A stretch of DNA of 64,000 nt from Bdellovibrionia bacterium (lineage in GTDB: Bacteria > Bdellovibrionota > Bdellovibrionia > Bdellovibrionales > JAUICD01), in NCBI GenBank assembly GCA_030427965.1, contig JAUICD010000003.1, positions 1-64,000 on the forward strand, in the 5' to 3' direction. The notes under the pieces were generated by a model that saw nothing but the letters and a program-made list of their open reading frames with translations, made no database searches and was not told where the DNA came from. The translations under genes and the position numbers were made by a program. Shown here piece after piece: positions 8,522 to 18,429 of the stretch (position 1 is the stretch's first letter; every line of letters starts with the position of its first letter).

Positions 8522-11245
8522 TTAACCATTCTTTCCATGGCATTTTTTATACTTCTTACCACTACCACAAGGGCATGGGTCGTTCCTACCAACCTTTTCT
8601 TCTGTACGAACGTATGGTTCAACTGACCTCTGACGTGGAGGAGGGCCGCCCATTGGTCCAGGCATACTACCACCTTGTGAAAAACCCTGTTGCTGCGGAG
8701 TCAAACCTGAAAACCCATCAACCTCTTCTCCACCTGACATCTCAAAGTGGTCCATCTCTCCATAACCTAAGTCTTCTTCCAACTCTCCAGCACGCTCTGC
8801 TACAATTTGAATTTTGAAAAGTTTTTCTAAACTCTCTGACTTGATCGACATATCCACTTGTTCAAAAGCAGCAAATGCTTCTTTTTTATATTCCACCAAT
8901 GGATCTTTTTGAGCAAAACCACGAAGGTGAATTCCCTCACGGAGATGATCAATACTTTGAAGATGATCTTTCCATTTGCCGTCAATTGTTTGGAGCAAAA
9001 TCATTTTCTTTACTTGATCGTAAAGATGACCCAGCCTTGATTTTTGAGCCTCAAAAGCCCCACCAATCAACTCTTTCATCTTTTCATTGAGTCCATCAGA
9101 GTTGAGTGAACCATTTGTTAACCCAAGCTTTGATACAATTCCAAATTGTTGGGTCAGTGCTTTCTCAAGCCCTTCAAGATCCCACTCTTGAGGCTTTGCA
9201 CTTTCTGGCGCATGAAGGTCCAACAAGTGTGATGTTACATCACCAAGATACTCACGAATGATATCATCAATTTTTTCACCCTCTAAAATTTCTCTTCGAA
9301 GAGAGTAAATTGTTTTTCTTTGTTGGTTCATAACATCATCGTAATCAATCAATTGTTTACGAATATCAAAGTTGTGTCCTTCAACTCTACGCTGAGCACC
9401 TTCAATGGACTTTGAAATCATTCGGGCTTCAATGGGCTCATCATCTGGGTGATTGAGTCGATCCATCCATTTCTGCAAACGCTCACCAGCAAATATTCGC
9501 ATAAGACTATCTTCTAATGAAAGATAAAATCTCGAACTCCCCGGATCCCCCTGACGACCTGATCGCCCTCGAAGTTGATTATCAATTCGGCGAGACTCAT
9601 GCCGTTCAGTACCTACAATGTGTAAACCACCAGCTTCCAAAACTTGCTTTTTTTCTTCTTCACATTGCCTCGAGAACTTTTGAAGGGCCTCTTTGTATTC
9701 TGGCGAATCTTCCTCTGGTGCAACCGATTGCGCCATCGCCTCTGGATTTCCACCCAACACAATATCCGTTCCACGACCTGCCATATTTGTTGCAATAGTA
9801 ACAGTTCCCTTACGACCTGCCTGTGCCACATACTCCGCTTCACGTTCATGATGTTTGGCATTAAGTGTATTGTGTTTCACACCCAGTTTATTTAAGAACT
9901 GACTCAGTTTTTCAGACTTTTCAATTGTGACCGTACCAACAAGTATTGGCTGCCCACGCTGATGGCGTTCATTGATATCTTCAGCAATAGCTTTGTATTT
10001 CGCAAGCTCTGTTTTATAAATACTGTCATTGTTATCAATTCTCTGAATGGGTTTATTCGTTGGAATAACGTTTACATCAAGGTTGTAAATTTTCTTAAAC
10101 TCTACCGCTTCCGTGTCGGCCGTTCCAGTCATTCCAGAAAGCTTGTCATACATACGAAAGTAATTTTGGTAGGTGATCGATGCCAGTGTTTGGTTTTCAT
10201 TTTTGACCTTCACTTTTTCTTTGGCCTCAATTGCCTGATGAAGACCATCACTCCAACGTCGCCCCGGTTGTGGGCGCCCTGTAAACTCATCCACAATCAC
10301 CACTTCACCATCTTGAATCATATAGTCTGCATCAAGTTTATAAAGATGATGTGCCTTTAAGGCTTGGTATATATGGTGCAAAAGATCGATATTTTTTGGA
10401 TCATAAAGATTTTCAATTTTTAAAAGCTCTTCTGCTTTCGTATTGCCCTCGTCAGTCAATGATGCCGATTTTGCCTTTTCATCGATTGTAAAATGCTTTT
10501 CATTCTCTAAGTGAGGGACAATTTTATCAACAATACCGTATTTTTCAGTCGAACTCTCAGCTGGGCCAGAAATAATCAATGGCGTCCGCGCTTCATCAAT
10601 AAGAATCGAGTCACACTCATCCACAATCGCAAAGCTATGTTCACGTTGTACATACTCATCTAAACTGTACTTCATATTATCACGAAGATAATCAAACCCA
10701 AGTTCATTGTTTGTCGCGTAGGTAATATCACAGTTGTAGGCGTCTTTACGCTGACGATCGGAGTGCTCATGAGTCACAATACCAACACTTTGACCCAAAA
10801 ATTTATAGACCCGACCCATCCATTCTGCATCTCGTTTTGCAAGATAGTCATTGACCGTTACAACATGTGCACCTTTTCCTGACAAAGAATTGAGATAAAC
10901 AGGTAACGTTGCAACAAGTGTCTTACCTTCCCCTGTTTTCATTTCAGCAATTCGACCAGAGTGTAAAACAATCCCACCAATCATCTGAACATCGTAGTGT
11001 CGCATCCCCAGTACACGCTTTGAAGCCTCCCGACAGACAGCAAATGCTTCCGGTAGAATGTCATTTAAACTTTCCCCATTTTTTATGCGCTCTTTAAACT
11101 TTTGAGATTCCTTGGCAAGATCAGCATCACTGTAGCCCTCAAACTTTGGTTCCAAACCATTGATTTTGTGAACCAAGGGCATGAGTTTTTTCATGTCACG
11201 TTCGTGTTTTGTACCGAAAATCTTTGTCGCAATATGCTTTAACAT
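8522..11245 (-). CDS. secA: Protein translocase ATPase SecA
   Basis: 907-residue motor ATPase of the Sec pathway, which pushes unfolded preproteins through SecYEG at the inner membrane. Seen in order: Walker A MKTGEGKT (about residues 102-109), DEAD-like Walker B ([21 protein letters not shown]), the preprotein-crosslinking domain, the second nucleotide-binding fold ([45 protein letters not shown], split here only for description), the helical scaffold, and the C-terminal zinc motif [13 protein letters not shown] that binds SecB and phospholipid. Length and motifs are complete. The trmL stop lies 15 bases upstream, so trmL and secA are probably co-transcribed. Confidence 0.98.
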   Translation of the reverse strand: MLKHIATKIFGTKHERDMKKLMPLVHKINGLEPKFEGYSDADLAKESQKFKERIKNGESLNDILPEAFAVCREASKRVLGMRHYDVQMIGGIVLHSGRIAEMKTGEGKTLVATLPVYLNSLSGKGAHVVTVNDYLAKRDAEWMGRVYKFLGQSVGIVTHEHSDRQRKDAYNCDITYATNNELGFDYLRDNMKYSLDEYVQREHSFAIVDECDSILIDEARTPLIISGPAESSTEKYGIVDKIVPHLENEKHFTIDEKAKSASLTDEGNTKAEELLKIENLYDPKNIDLLHHIYQALKAHHLYKLDADYMIQDGEVVIVDEFTGRPQPGRRWSDGLHQAIEAKEKVKVKNENQTLASITYQNYFRMYDKLSGMTGTADTEAVEFKKIYNLDVNVIPTNKPIQRIDNNDSIYKTELAKYKAIAEDINERHQRGQPILVGTVTIEKSEKLSQFLNKLGVKHNTLNAKHHEREAEYVAQAGRKGTVTIATNMAGRGTDIVLGGNPEAMAQSVAPEEDSPEYKEALQKFSRQCEEEKKQVLEAGGLHIVGTERHESRRIDNQLRGRSGRQGDPGSSRFYLSLEDSLMRIFAGERLQKWMDRLNHPDDEPIEARMISKSIEGAQRRVEGHNFDIRKQLIDYDDVMNQQRKTIYSLRREILEGEKIDDIIREYLGDVTSHLLDLHAPESAKPQEWDLEGLEKALTQQFGIVSKLGLTNGSLNSDGLNEKMKELIGGAFEAQKSRLGHLYDQVKKMILLQTIDGKWKDHLQSIDHLREGIHLRGFAQKDPLVEYKKEAFAAFEQVDMSIKSESLEKLFKIQIVAERAGELEEDLGYGEMDHFEMSGGEEVDGFSGLTPQQQGFSQGGSMPGPMGGPPPRQRSVEPYVRTEEKVGRNDPCPCGSGKKYKKCHGKNG

Positions 11246-11260
11246 TGGATCAGTCTACCT

Positions 11261-11773
11261 CTAGGTGATTTTGGTGTCCAGGGACCCGCCCTGAGCCACT
11301 TGCCGTAGGCCCTCATACATCGCAACTGATACCGTGTTTGCAAGGTTTTGGCTACGAATTGGACCCAACATTGGAAGACCTATAACCTGTTCTTCAAAAT
11401 CAGAAAGCATTTCATCAGGCAGCCCCCTTGTTTCCTTTCCAAAAATAAAGTGATCTCCCGACTGAAGGGTTACATCAAAAAGAGATTTTTTAGCCTTTGT
11501 TGAAAAAAGAAATACTCTTTTGATATTAGAGACTTGTGAAATGTAAGACTCCCAACTGACATGGCGCCTCAAAGTGAGGTCGTCCCAGTAATCCAGTCCC
11601 GCACGCTTCACTCTTTTGTCTGTAATCTCAAATGCAGGCTGACCAATTATATGTAGGTGAGAGTTCAACCCTACGCACAATCTTCCAATATTTCCTGTAT
11701 TATTGGGGATTTCAGGTTCAAAAAGCCCAATGTGAAAAAGTGGATTTGGTAAGTTATTCTCAATGTGCATCAT
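11261..11773 (-). CDS. trmL: tRNA (cytidine/uridine-34 2'-O-)-methyltransferase, SpoU family
   Basis: 170-residue SPOUT methyltransferase that methylates the ribose of the wobble nucleotide in certain tRNA-Leu using S-adenosylmethionine. TrmL motifs seen: PEIPNNTGNIGRLC, DKRVKRAGLDYWD, FGKETRGLP and the C-terminal knot segment IRSQNLANTVSVAMYE. Its length matches TrmL (about 157 in E. coli) and lacks the extra RNA-binding domain of larger TrmH or RlmB enzymes. It lies between the GGCT-like gene and secA on the same strand. Confidence 0.9.
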   Translation of the reverse strand: MMHIENNLPNPLFHIGLFEPEIPNNTGNIGRLCVGLNSHLHIIGQPAFEITDKRVKRAGLDYWDDLTLRRHVSWESYISQVSNIKRVFLFSTKAKKSLFDVTLQSGDHFIFGKETRGLPDEMLSDFEEQVIGLPMLGPIRSQNLANTVSVAMYEGLRQVAQGGSLDTKIT

Positions 11774-11786
11774 CTACATATTTGAA

Positions 11787-12377
11787 CTACTTTAAATACT
11801 TATAGACGTCACGCCCCAGTCTTGAAAGCGCAAGTCTTCTTCCCTTGTCGACTATGAGCCCCTCTTTTAACAGCTCACGATACAAGTCTAAATCAATTGG
11901 CACGATATCTCGCCCAGTTGCTGATCCAAGCTTTAAAACGTAAGTTTTCTGGCAATCCGTTAGAGTTTCAGGTCTTGGAGGGTTTTTTGAAAGATTGTCT
12001 CTCCACTTACCAAAAGGAATTGAAACAGCTGTTTTCGGCAGCTTAAGAGGGTTTACAAAATAAGCCTCACACTCTGCCTCATCTCCATTGTTCAATCTGA
12101 CTTTCACAGACTTACGATGATTTAGTGATTTATCAATATTTTGAATAGAATAACCATGAAACTCATCCAAAATTCTCTTTAGAACTTCTGAACCCTTAAG
12201 CTCAACTAGAGTTCCCTCAACTTCATCTAATGCCTCTTCAGATAGGACTGGATAGCCAACTTCCAGTCGATACGCTCTTCCTCGAATCTTTGCATCTTCA
12301 CAAGATATAATATGAGATGAAACCAAACCATGATGAATACGACCCAAATCCAACGATCCAAACAAAAAAAACTTCAA
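11787..12377 (-). CDS. Gamma-glutamylcyclotransferase-like (AIG2) domain with C-terminal winged-helix-like region
   Basis: The chosen start is the TTG at 12377: AGGAG lies 8 bases upstream, and the protein then begins MKFFLFGSLD like GGCT-fold proteins. A TTG at 12413 is also in frame. Residues 1-115 fit the GGCT pattern: FGSLDLGRIHHG, a GYPVL segment, VEGTLVEL, ILDEFHGYSIQ and a later AYFVNP strand. The last 70 residues (QKTYVLKLGSATGRD through ALSRLGRDVYKYL) look like a winged helix, an unusual companion. GGCT enzymes release 5-oxoproline from gamma-glutamyl amines, but activity is unproven here. trmL starts 13 bases after its stop. Confidence 0.68.
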   Translation of the reverse strand: MKFFLFGSLDLGRIHHGLVSSHIISCEDAKIRGRAYRLEVGYPVLSEEALDEVEGTLVELKGSEVLKRILDEFHGYSIQNIDKSLNHRKSVKVRLNNGDEAECEAYFVNPLKLPKTAVSIPFGKWRDNLSKNPPRPETLTDCQKTYVLKLGSATGRDIVPIDLDLYRELLKEGLIVDKGRRLALSRLGRDVYKYLK

Positions 12378-12522
12378 CGAAATCACTCCTATCTTACTTA
12401 CCCCACGACTCAAATTGAGGGGCGTTTATAACAGGTCATTCGGCTGCCTGCAATGAGACAAAATTATGCAAGCCTTGGGAGGCGCAGCAATGACATATTA
12501 TTTATGCAATACACACATTCTG

Positions 12523-12551
12523 TTGACGTCGCATTTTGTATTGATTACGTA
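12523..12551 (+). promoter_or_regulatory. Possible promoter of the GcvH-like gene
   Basis: TTGACG and TACGTA are separated by 17 bases, ending 30 bases before the chosen start codon. The -35 is good and the -10 is weak. Confidence 0.25.
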
Positions 12552-12581
12552 AAAAAGAGATTTTCTTGAAAGGACTTGAAC

Positions 12582-12962
12582 TTGACATTAGATGACGCCA
12601 TTGAATTTTCAGGCACTCATTGGGCTACAGTCGACGGCGATGTTGTGACCGTCGGTTTAACAGATGACGCAGTTGCAGAAATTGATCGCATAGTTTCTAT
12701 CGAACTTCCTGAGGATGGTGATTCTATTGAAGCAAATGATGTTATTGGAAGTGTTATAATCCCCGAGGGAAGTATCAATTTAGTTGCTCCTCTGGCTGGT
12801 GAAGTGATTGAAATCAATTCAAGCCTATTAGATGACCCCTCCCCTATTGAGGACGATCCCACTGGAGAAGGCTGGCTTTTTAAAATTGAAGCTTCTGATG
12901 GAGATGAGATTTCCCAATTTCTATCCGGTGACACCATTGAATTTGAAGAGGAAGAAGACTAA
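12582..12962 (+). CDS. GcvH-like protein lacking the lipoyl lysine, highly acidic
   Basis: About 126 residues with the fold pattern of glycine-cleavage H protein: THWATVDGDVVTVGLTDDA, SIELPEDGD, then the hairpin that normally presents lipoyl-lysine (IESVKA in true GcvH) and APLAGEVIEIN, TGEGWLFKIE. Here the hairpin reads VIGSVIIPEGS, so the acceptor lysine is isoleucine. The protein has about 35 acidic residues and only two basic ones. It cannot carry lipoate at the usual site and is probably not a glycine-cleavage subunit. TTG at 12582 has AAGGA 7 bases upstream; a TTG two codons earlier is possible. It is convergent with the SpoVR/YeaH/PrkA cluster. Confidence 0.8.
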   Translation: MTLDDAIEFSGTHWATVDGDVVTVGLTDDAVAEIDRIVSIELPEDGDSIEANDVIGSVIIPEGSINLVAPLAGEVIEINSSLLDDPSPIEDDPTGEGWLFKIEASDGDEISQFLSGDTIEFEEEED

Positions 12963-12974
12963 AGGCGCTTTTAA

Positions 12975-14501
12975 TTATGATGATTTTTTTTCTGTGTCTT
13001 CGTTTTGCTCACCCTTAGGCAAGTCCTTAATGCTGAAATCTTGAAACTCTTTTCCATCATATCTAAAAAGCTTTTCTTCTTTGTCCATGACTGTCACAAG
13101 ATTCACCGGGCGTGACCAAATTTTAAAGACATTTTTCATTGTATCAGCCATATAGTCTGGCTGCAGATCAATTCCCTCCCAAACATGCTTGAGCATAAGC
13201 TCGCCTCTGTTTTCAAAATTTGCATCTGCCACTTCAATGATGGGTTGGCCAAAGTTCGTCATATGGAAGAGAAGTTGTTGCTTGATAGCTTTAAAGTCTC
13301 GCGTGTCGACTTCAAACTGTTTTGTCCGTTTGTTGTACTTGTACACAAACAGTTTATGACGAACACAAAAATCTTCATTCAAAAATGTGTCTATAAAAGT
13401 CACATCGTTGTAATCCCTTCGAACTTCAAATATTTTTTGACGACCAAGTCCTGTCTTTTTATCCCAATTGTTTCTCTCTTCAAATGAATCGCACTCTTCC
13501 CACTCTCTTCCAAAGCGCCCCTTATTCCAACGTTCTTCAATATCACGCATCAGCTCAATGCCGACTTTATAAGGATTGTAGCTTTGTGGTCCCATATAAG
13601 TTGTTCCGCTATGGTGATCTGCATAGTCGATCACCTCTGCATCTGTAAGAATCTGTTGAGTCATCATTGTCGAGTGCCAATAAGATGCCCAACCCTCATT
13701 CATAGTTTTAGTCATTCCCTGTGGAGCAAAGTAATAAGACTCATCTCGAATCATCGACATGACATCTTGTTGCCAATTTTCAAGTGGTGCATATTTGGTC
13801 AAAAACAATAAAACATCTTTCTCAGGTTGTGTTGGGAACTTTCTTGTTGAATTGGCCCGCTCTTCTGCAATTCGATTTTCTTGTGCTTGAATCCAATCTG
13901 GCGGATTTATGTACTTATCCATATAAGGCTTATCACTCTTAAACAAAATTGGTTCAGGAGTCGGCTCAACTATCTCTGCTGCACTTTGCACACCTGAATA
14001 AACACTATGACGATCAATCAAGTTTTCGATACTCAGACAAAGATCTATAAAATCCTCAACTGTATCTTGTCCATAGCGATCCATGTATCTTCTCACGCGC
14101 GTTGCGTGATTGGCCATGACATCCATCATCTTGCGATTGGTTTTGCTGAACCATTTGTTGTTTTTAAAAAAATCACAGTGTCCCAAAACATGAGCTATCA
14201 CAAGTTTTTGATCAACAAGCATATTGCCTTCCATCAAATAGGCATAGCAAGGATCTGTATTGATCACCATTTCATAAATTTTTGACAAACCATACTCATA
14301 ACCACGAGAGAGTTTTTCATATTCCATTCCAAAACGCCAATGTGGGTAACGAACAGGAAAACCGCCAAAAGCAGCAAATTGATTCATTTGATCATAAGTC
14401 ACCATTTCAAAAATTGTGTCAAAGAAGTCCAGCCCATAGCCACTTGCCATCTTTACAATTTCACGTCTTGCTTTTTCTAGTTCTGGGCTGAGGTTAGCCA
14501 C
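12975..14501 (-). CDS. spoVR: SpoVR family protein
   Basis: 508-residue SpoVR/YcgB family protein. Recognisable stretches: the N-terminal YGLDFFDTIFEMVTYDQMN, RYPHWRFGMEYEKL, INTDPCYAYLMEGN, VIAHVLGHCDFFKNN, MTKTMNEGWASYWH and NPYKVGIELMRDIEERW. The His and Glu residues in the HVLGHCDFF and NEGWASYWH motifs are typical of the family. The biochemical role is unresolved; the gene nearly always accompanies PrkA (YeaG) and DUF444 (YeaH), as it does here, and the trio is linked to stationary-phase or stress adaptation and, in Bacillus, sporulation. Its start overlaps the YeaH stop by one base. Confidence 0.95.
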   Translation of the reverse strand: MANLSPELEKARREIVKMASGYGLDFFDTIFEMVTYDQMNQFAAFGGFPVRYPHWRFGMEYEKLSRGYEYGLSKIYEMVINTDPCYAYLMEGNMLVDQKLVIAHVLGHCDFFKNNKWFSKTNRKMMDVMANHATRVRRYMDRYGQDTVEDFIDLCLSIENLIDRHSVYSGVQSAAEIVEPTPEPILFKSDKPYMDKYINPPDWIQAQENRIAEERANSTRKFPTQPEKDVLLFLTKYAPLENWQQDVMSMIRDESYYFAPQGMTKTMNEGWASYWHSTMMTQQILTDAEVIDYADHHSGTTYMGPQSYNPYKVGIELMRDIEERWNKGRFGREWEECDSFEERNNWDKKTGLGRQKIFEVRRDYNDVTFIDTFLNEDFCVRHKLFVYKYNKRTKQFEVDTRDFKAIKQQLLFHMTNFGQPIIEVADANFENRGELMLKHVWEGIDLQPDYMADTMKNVFKIWSRPVNLVTVMDKEEKLFRYDGKEFQDFSIKDLPKGEQNEDTEKKSS

Positions 14502-15595
14502 TATCTCCCCTTTCCTAAAAAATCTTTGATGGAATCTAGAATTTTATCTTTTCCCTCGATTCGGCTCATGATCAATCGCTCATCATCTTCAAAAACAGAC
14601 TTCAAATCTTTTAAAAACTGTCCACTCCCATACTTACTTTCCACTTGCCCGTAACCAAACATATTCACCCGAGGAAGTATTCCTTCTTTAAGTAGGTTAA
14701 TACAGTATCTTGTGTCTTCTGCACTCCAATTGTCACCGTCACTAAAGTGAAATGGGTAGATATTCCACTCCGACGAAGGGTAATCACTGTCAATCATCTG
14801 TTTACACAGGTTGAGTGCTGAACTGATCAGCGTCCCACCTGATTCGCTTGTTGAAAAAAATGTTTTCTCATCCACTTCTTTTGCTGCGGCATCATGAATA
14901 ATAAAACGTGTCTGCAAACCCTTGTAATGTTTCTTAAGCCACGTGTTTATCCAAAAACTTTCTGTTCGAACAATGTCTTTTTGTTCTGAGCCCATAGAAC
15001 CAGAAACATCCATAAGATAAATCACAACGGCATTGGCATGTGGTTTTACTGTGGTTTTGTAAGAGCGATATCTCATATCTCTTTTAATCGGGATAACCAT
15101 TGGGTTTTTAGGATCATACTCACCCGCAGAAATACTTCGTTTCAAAGCCTCTTTAAAAGAGGCTTTGAAGTGTCTTAATCCCTCTGGACCAACTGGAGAA
15201 AGACCCGAATACTTAATAGACTCTGAATCCATCTTGTGACCTTTGGGTTCAATTTTAGGAAGTTCCAATTCCTGGCCTAGAATATCAGCAAGTTCATCAA
15301 GACTCACATCCACTTCCAATGAATGTTCCCCAGCTTCATTTCCCGCCTGTCCCTCACCATCTTGAGAGTCTTCGCCAACTCCATCCCCAGGTTTACCACC
15401 ACCTTGACCAACTCCACCACTTTGCTTCGGTCCATATTTAAAGCGAGGAAGATCAATCGATGGAATTGGGATTTTCACATAATCGTTTTCTTGCTTTCCA
15501 ACCATTTCACCTTGGCTCACATATTTTTTAAACTCGCGTTTTATGCGGCCTTTAATAATATCTTTGAAACGATTGTGATCTTCTCTAATACTCAT
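14501..15595 (-). CDS. yeaH: DUF444 (YeaH/YhbH) family protein with VWA-like fold
   Basis: 364 residues, typical of the YeaH/YhbH family. An N-terminal charged region begins MSIREDHNRFKDIIKGR; a glycine-rich low-complexity segment (GPKQSGGVGQGGGKPGDGVG) follows at about 55-80. The C-terminal two-thirds is VWA-like, with the metal-site motif VIYLMDVSGSMGS and GGTLISSALNLC. The family partners with the PrkA kinase and SpoVR; its molecular role is not settled. It begins right after the PrkA stop and overlaps SpoVR by one base, so the three genes form a tight operon. Confidence 0.94.
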   Translation of the reverse strand: MSIREDHNRFKDIIKGRIKREFKKYVSQGEMVGKQENDYVKIPIPSIDLPRFKYGPKQSGGVGQGGGKPGDGVGEDSQDGEGQAGNEAGEHSLEVDVSLDELADILGQELELPKIEPKGHKMDSESIKYSGLSPVGPEGLRHFKASFKEALKRSISAGEYDPKNPMVIPIKRDMRYRSYKTTVKPHANAVVIYLMDVSGSMGSEQKDIVRTESFWINTWLKKHYKGLQTRFIIHDAAAKEVDEKTFFSTSESGGTLISSALNLCKQMIDSDYPSSEWNIYPFHFSDGDNWSAEDTRYCINLLKEGILPRVNMFGYGQVESKYGSGQFLKDLKSVFEDDERLIMSRIEGKDKILDSIKDFLGKGR

Positions 15596-17671
15596 CTATT
15601 GATTCTTTACATCCCCTCGAGCAAATATACTCGCAACATAATTGAGAACATCAGTAGCCGACACTTCATCGTACCCGTAGTCCTTAATCAGTCGTGTTTT
15701 AACTATATCAATTTTTTCTTGAGTGTCTTTGTCAGCAACAGAACTCACAAGAGTTGTGAGCTTTATACTATCCTTGGAATCTTCAAAAAGCTTGAGCTCC
15801 AATGCCTTATGGAGCCTTTCATTTGTTTTATAATCAAACTTTTTATTGTCCAAAGAAAGCGCACCAATATAATTCATGATCTCGCGTCTAAAGTCATCTT
15901 TTCGTGACTCTGGAATCTCGATTTTCTCTTCAATCGAACGCATGAGTCTCTCATCTGGCTCATCATCCTGTCCGGTGAACTGATTGCGAACCTTTTCTTT
16001 TTGAGTGTATGCCTTCACATTGTCTATATAATTGGCACAAAGTCTAGATAGAGCACTCTCATCCGCGCTCACTGCTCTTTGAACTTCGCCTTTGATAATT
16101 TCTTCGTACTCTTGTCTGACAACTTGGAGTAGTTCCCTATAGTCTTGCTTCAACTCTTCATTTGAAAGAAGTGAATGATTCTTCAATCCACCCTCAAGTT
16201 CATTGAGAACCATAAATGGATTTACAGAGCCTTTGTTGTACTGTTGACCAACAAGAATCGCATTTGAAAGTTTATCCTGAACATATCGTGGAGAAATTCC
16301 ATCTAAAGCCTCCCTTTTGGCTTCCTTTCTCAACTCCTTCACATTATCTTCTGTGTAGTTTGGAAGAGTCTTACCATTGTAGAGCTTCAACTTTTGAAGG
16401 CGAGTGAGATTGGCTTTCTTAGGCTTTTCTAATCGAGTGAGCACGGCCCACATCGCTGCCATCTCAATGGAGTGAGGAGCCATGTGCACACCCTTTAAAC
16501 CTTGGAAATCTTTTTTGTAAACCTGAACTTCTGCATCGAGTTTTGTACAATACGGAATGTCAATTTTTACCGTTCTATCACGAAGAGCTTCCATAAACTC
16601 ATTGTTCTGAAGCTTTCTATACTCCGGCTCATTTGTGTGTCCAATAATCACTTCATCAATATGAGTTTGAGCAAACTTCTTCGGCTTAATTCTCTGTTCT
16701 TGGCTTGCTCCAAGGAGATCGTACAGGAAAGCCACATCAAGTTTAAGTACCTCAACAAATTCAATCAAGCCTCGATTTGCAACGTTGAATTCACCATCAA
16801 AATTAAAAGCACGTGGATCAGAGTCTGAACCATACTCTGCAATTTTTCTATAATTGATATCACCTGTAAGCTCTGTACTATCCTGATTCTTTTCATCTTT
16901 TGGTTGAAAGGTGCCAATTCCAATTCGATCCGCTTCGCTTAAAACCATTCGCTTCACTCTGACAAAATCAAGTACTCGATTGAGGTCACCGTTGTATTTT
17001 TCAAGAAGTTTTTTAAAAATAAAACGACTTGTTGGGCAAATATCACCTTTTACCCGAACTCTATAATCACCTTTTTGACCTCGATTGAGTTCTGAAATAA
17101 ATTTCTCTCTCATATCTTCAGGAATCAAAAGCAATGGTTCTTCGTGCATAGGAGATTCTAAAGACATCACTCCCTCACCAAGCAAACCGTGTGGATCCTC
17201 TGGATTATCAATCCATTCAAACGTATAAAGCGCCCCTTCTTCTTCACGGGAATACTTTTCAAGCCCTTGTTTTAAGAGTCGACAAATTGTGGACTTTGCT
17301 GCTCCAACAGGGCCGTGAAGGAGTATCACTCTTTTTTCTGTTCCGTACCCTTGGGCTGCAGCTTTTAACACATTCACCAATTTCATAAGATGAACATCTA
17401 ATCCAAACACAGCATCTTTTCCGTTGTTATCCGGATCAGAAAAGAATTTGTACTGAATGACCTGTTTTTTAAAGTCGACATACTCTGTTGATCCGTAACC
17501 AACAATCATATCGTAAAGGCGTTGATAGGCATTTCTTGTAATTTTCGGATTGTCTTTTACAAGATCAAGATATTCCCAGAAACTTCCTCTCCAAGTTAAA
17601 TCTTTGTAGCTTCTTTTTTCTTGAAGATCTTGGATTAAATCACGATAACCCATATTTCCATTTTCTGACAT
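15596..17671 (-). CDS. prkA: PrkA/YeaG-type AAA+ serine protein kinase
   Basis: 691-residue PrkA family protein with an AAA+ N-terminal domain (Walker [13 protein letters not shown], residues 118-128; the family usually reads GPVGSSKST) and a C-terminal kinase-like region. Also seen: [37 protein letters not shown] and [12 protein letters not shown]. coli YeaG and Bacillus PrkA act in nutrient or stress signalling; some family members are reported as AAA+ proteases instead of kinases, so the catalytic role is uncertain. First gene of the PrkA-YeaH-SpoVR operon, with AAGGAGAG 5 bases before the ATG. Confidence 0.96.
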   Translation of the reverse strand: MSENGNMGYRDLIQDLQEKRSYKDLTWRGSFWEYLDLVKDNPKITRNAYQRLYDMIVGYGSTEYVDFKKQVIQYKFFSDPDNNGKDAVFGLDVHLMKLVNVLKAAAQGYGTEKRVILLHGPVGAAKSTICRLLKQGLEKYSREEEGALYTFEWIDNPEDPHGLLGEGVMSLESPMHEEPLLLIPEDMREKFISELNRGQKGDYRVRVKGDICPTSRFIFKKLLEKYNGDLNRVLDFVRVKRMVLSEADRIGIGTFQPKDEKNQDSTELTGDINYRKIAEYGSDSDPRAFNFDGEFNVANRGLIEFVEVLKLDVAFLYDLLGASQEQRIKPKKFAQTHIDEVIIGHTNEPEYRKLQNNEFMEALRDRTVKIDIPYCTKLDAEVQVYKKDFQGLKGVHMAPHSIEMAAMWAVLTRLEKPKKANLTRLQKLKLYNGKTLPNYTEDNVKELRKEAKREALDGISPRYVQDKLSNAILVGQQYNKGSVNPFMVLNELEGGLKNHSLLSNEELKQDYRELLQVVRQEYEEIIKGEVQRAVSADESALSRLCANYIDNVKAYTQKEKVRNQFTGQDDEPDERLMRSIEEKIEIPESRKDDFRREIMNYIGALSLDNKKFDYKTNERLHKALELKLFEDSKDSIKLTTLVSSVADKDTQEKIDIVKTRLIKDYGYDEVSATDVLNYVASIFARGDVKNQ

Positions 17672-17703
17672 CTCGACTCTCCTTGTTCAACAGCCCTAAG
17701 ACT

Positions 17704-17732
17704 ATTATGCCCTCGGAAAGTCCAATTTTAAA
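17704..17732 (-). promoter_or_regulatory. Possible promoter of the prkA operon
   Basis: TTTAAA and CATAAT with a 17-base spacer on the minus strand, 33 bases upstream of the prkA start. Only the -10 is convincing. Confidence 0.3.
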
Positions 17733-17820
17733 TAGAATCTCGATTTTCTAGACAGGAAAAATTTCAATGATTCAAAAAGTTTATAGCGTTCAGAACGTGT
17801 TAAAACCCAACTCTCTTTGA

Positions 17821-18429
17821 CTAGAAAGCTGAGGGTTTCTCTATAACAAACAGTCCGTCTTTATCCTCGACTTTAGGACTGAAAGACTTCAAATAGATCT
17901 GCAAACTTGCTCGTGAAGATTCAATTTGAATAGTCTTCTTATCTCTGACACGGTTCTCCCAAATTACGGTTACTGAATTGCGCTTATTTATGCATTTTTT
18001 TAAAAATCCCTTTTCATCACTTTCACACGACCAACGCTTTGATTTGGGCGGTTTGTCAAAAAGGAATGCCAGAATATTCTTTGGCTCAAGTGAAATTGAC
18101 AACACACTTCTTAAGGACTGAGCCGTAGATCGTCCTTTATAATATTTTTTCTGACGGGTGAGCACATAACTCACTGACTTTCCGTTTAATGCATAAGATG
18201 CAATGTGGATCCCAAGTGGTGTCACCGCTTCGACTCGAAGTTTGTCAGACTGAATTGCTGAAATGTCTAAGTTCACAATAAATGACTTTCTTGCAGATTT
18301 ATCTCGGATAAGAGCCTTGGCTTCCCATTGTCCCTCGTTTTTATCATCAAAACGAATCGGTGCAGAAGAACAACCCAATTGAAATAAATTAGTAAGAAGA
18401 AGCAGGCTTACGAGGATCTTTGTTGCCAC
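17821..18429 (-). CDS. LolB-like outer-membrane lipoprotein
   Basis: The best start is the GTG at 18429, which gives MATKILVSLLLLTNLFQLGC, a lipoprotein signal with its lipidation Cys at residue 20. Upstream in-frame codons would add a basic stretch that lies wholly inside the TPR gene. The mature part is about 180 residues rich in alternating beta strands (FIVNLDISAIQSDKLRVEAV, TPLGIHIASYALNGKSVSYV), as in LolB/LolA-type lipoprotein carriers, where a loop-gated hydrophobic barrel binds lipoprotein acyl chains. The similarity is by pattern only. It overlaps the TPR lipoprotein gene by 41 bases, so the two are probably made together. Confidence 0.65.
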   Translation of the reverse strand: MATKILVSLLLLTNLFQLGCSSAPIRFDDKNEGQWEAKALIRDKSARKSFIVNLDISAIQSDKLRVEAVTPLGIHIASYALNGKSVSYVLTRQKKYYKGRSTAQSLRSVLSISLEPKNILAFLFDKPPKSKRWSCESDEKGFLKKCINKRNSVTVIWENRVRDKKTIQIESSRASLQIYLKSFSPKVEDKDGLFVIEKPSAF

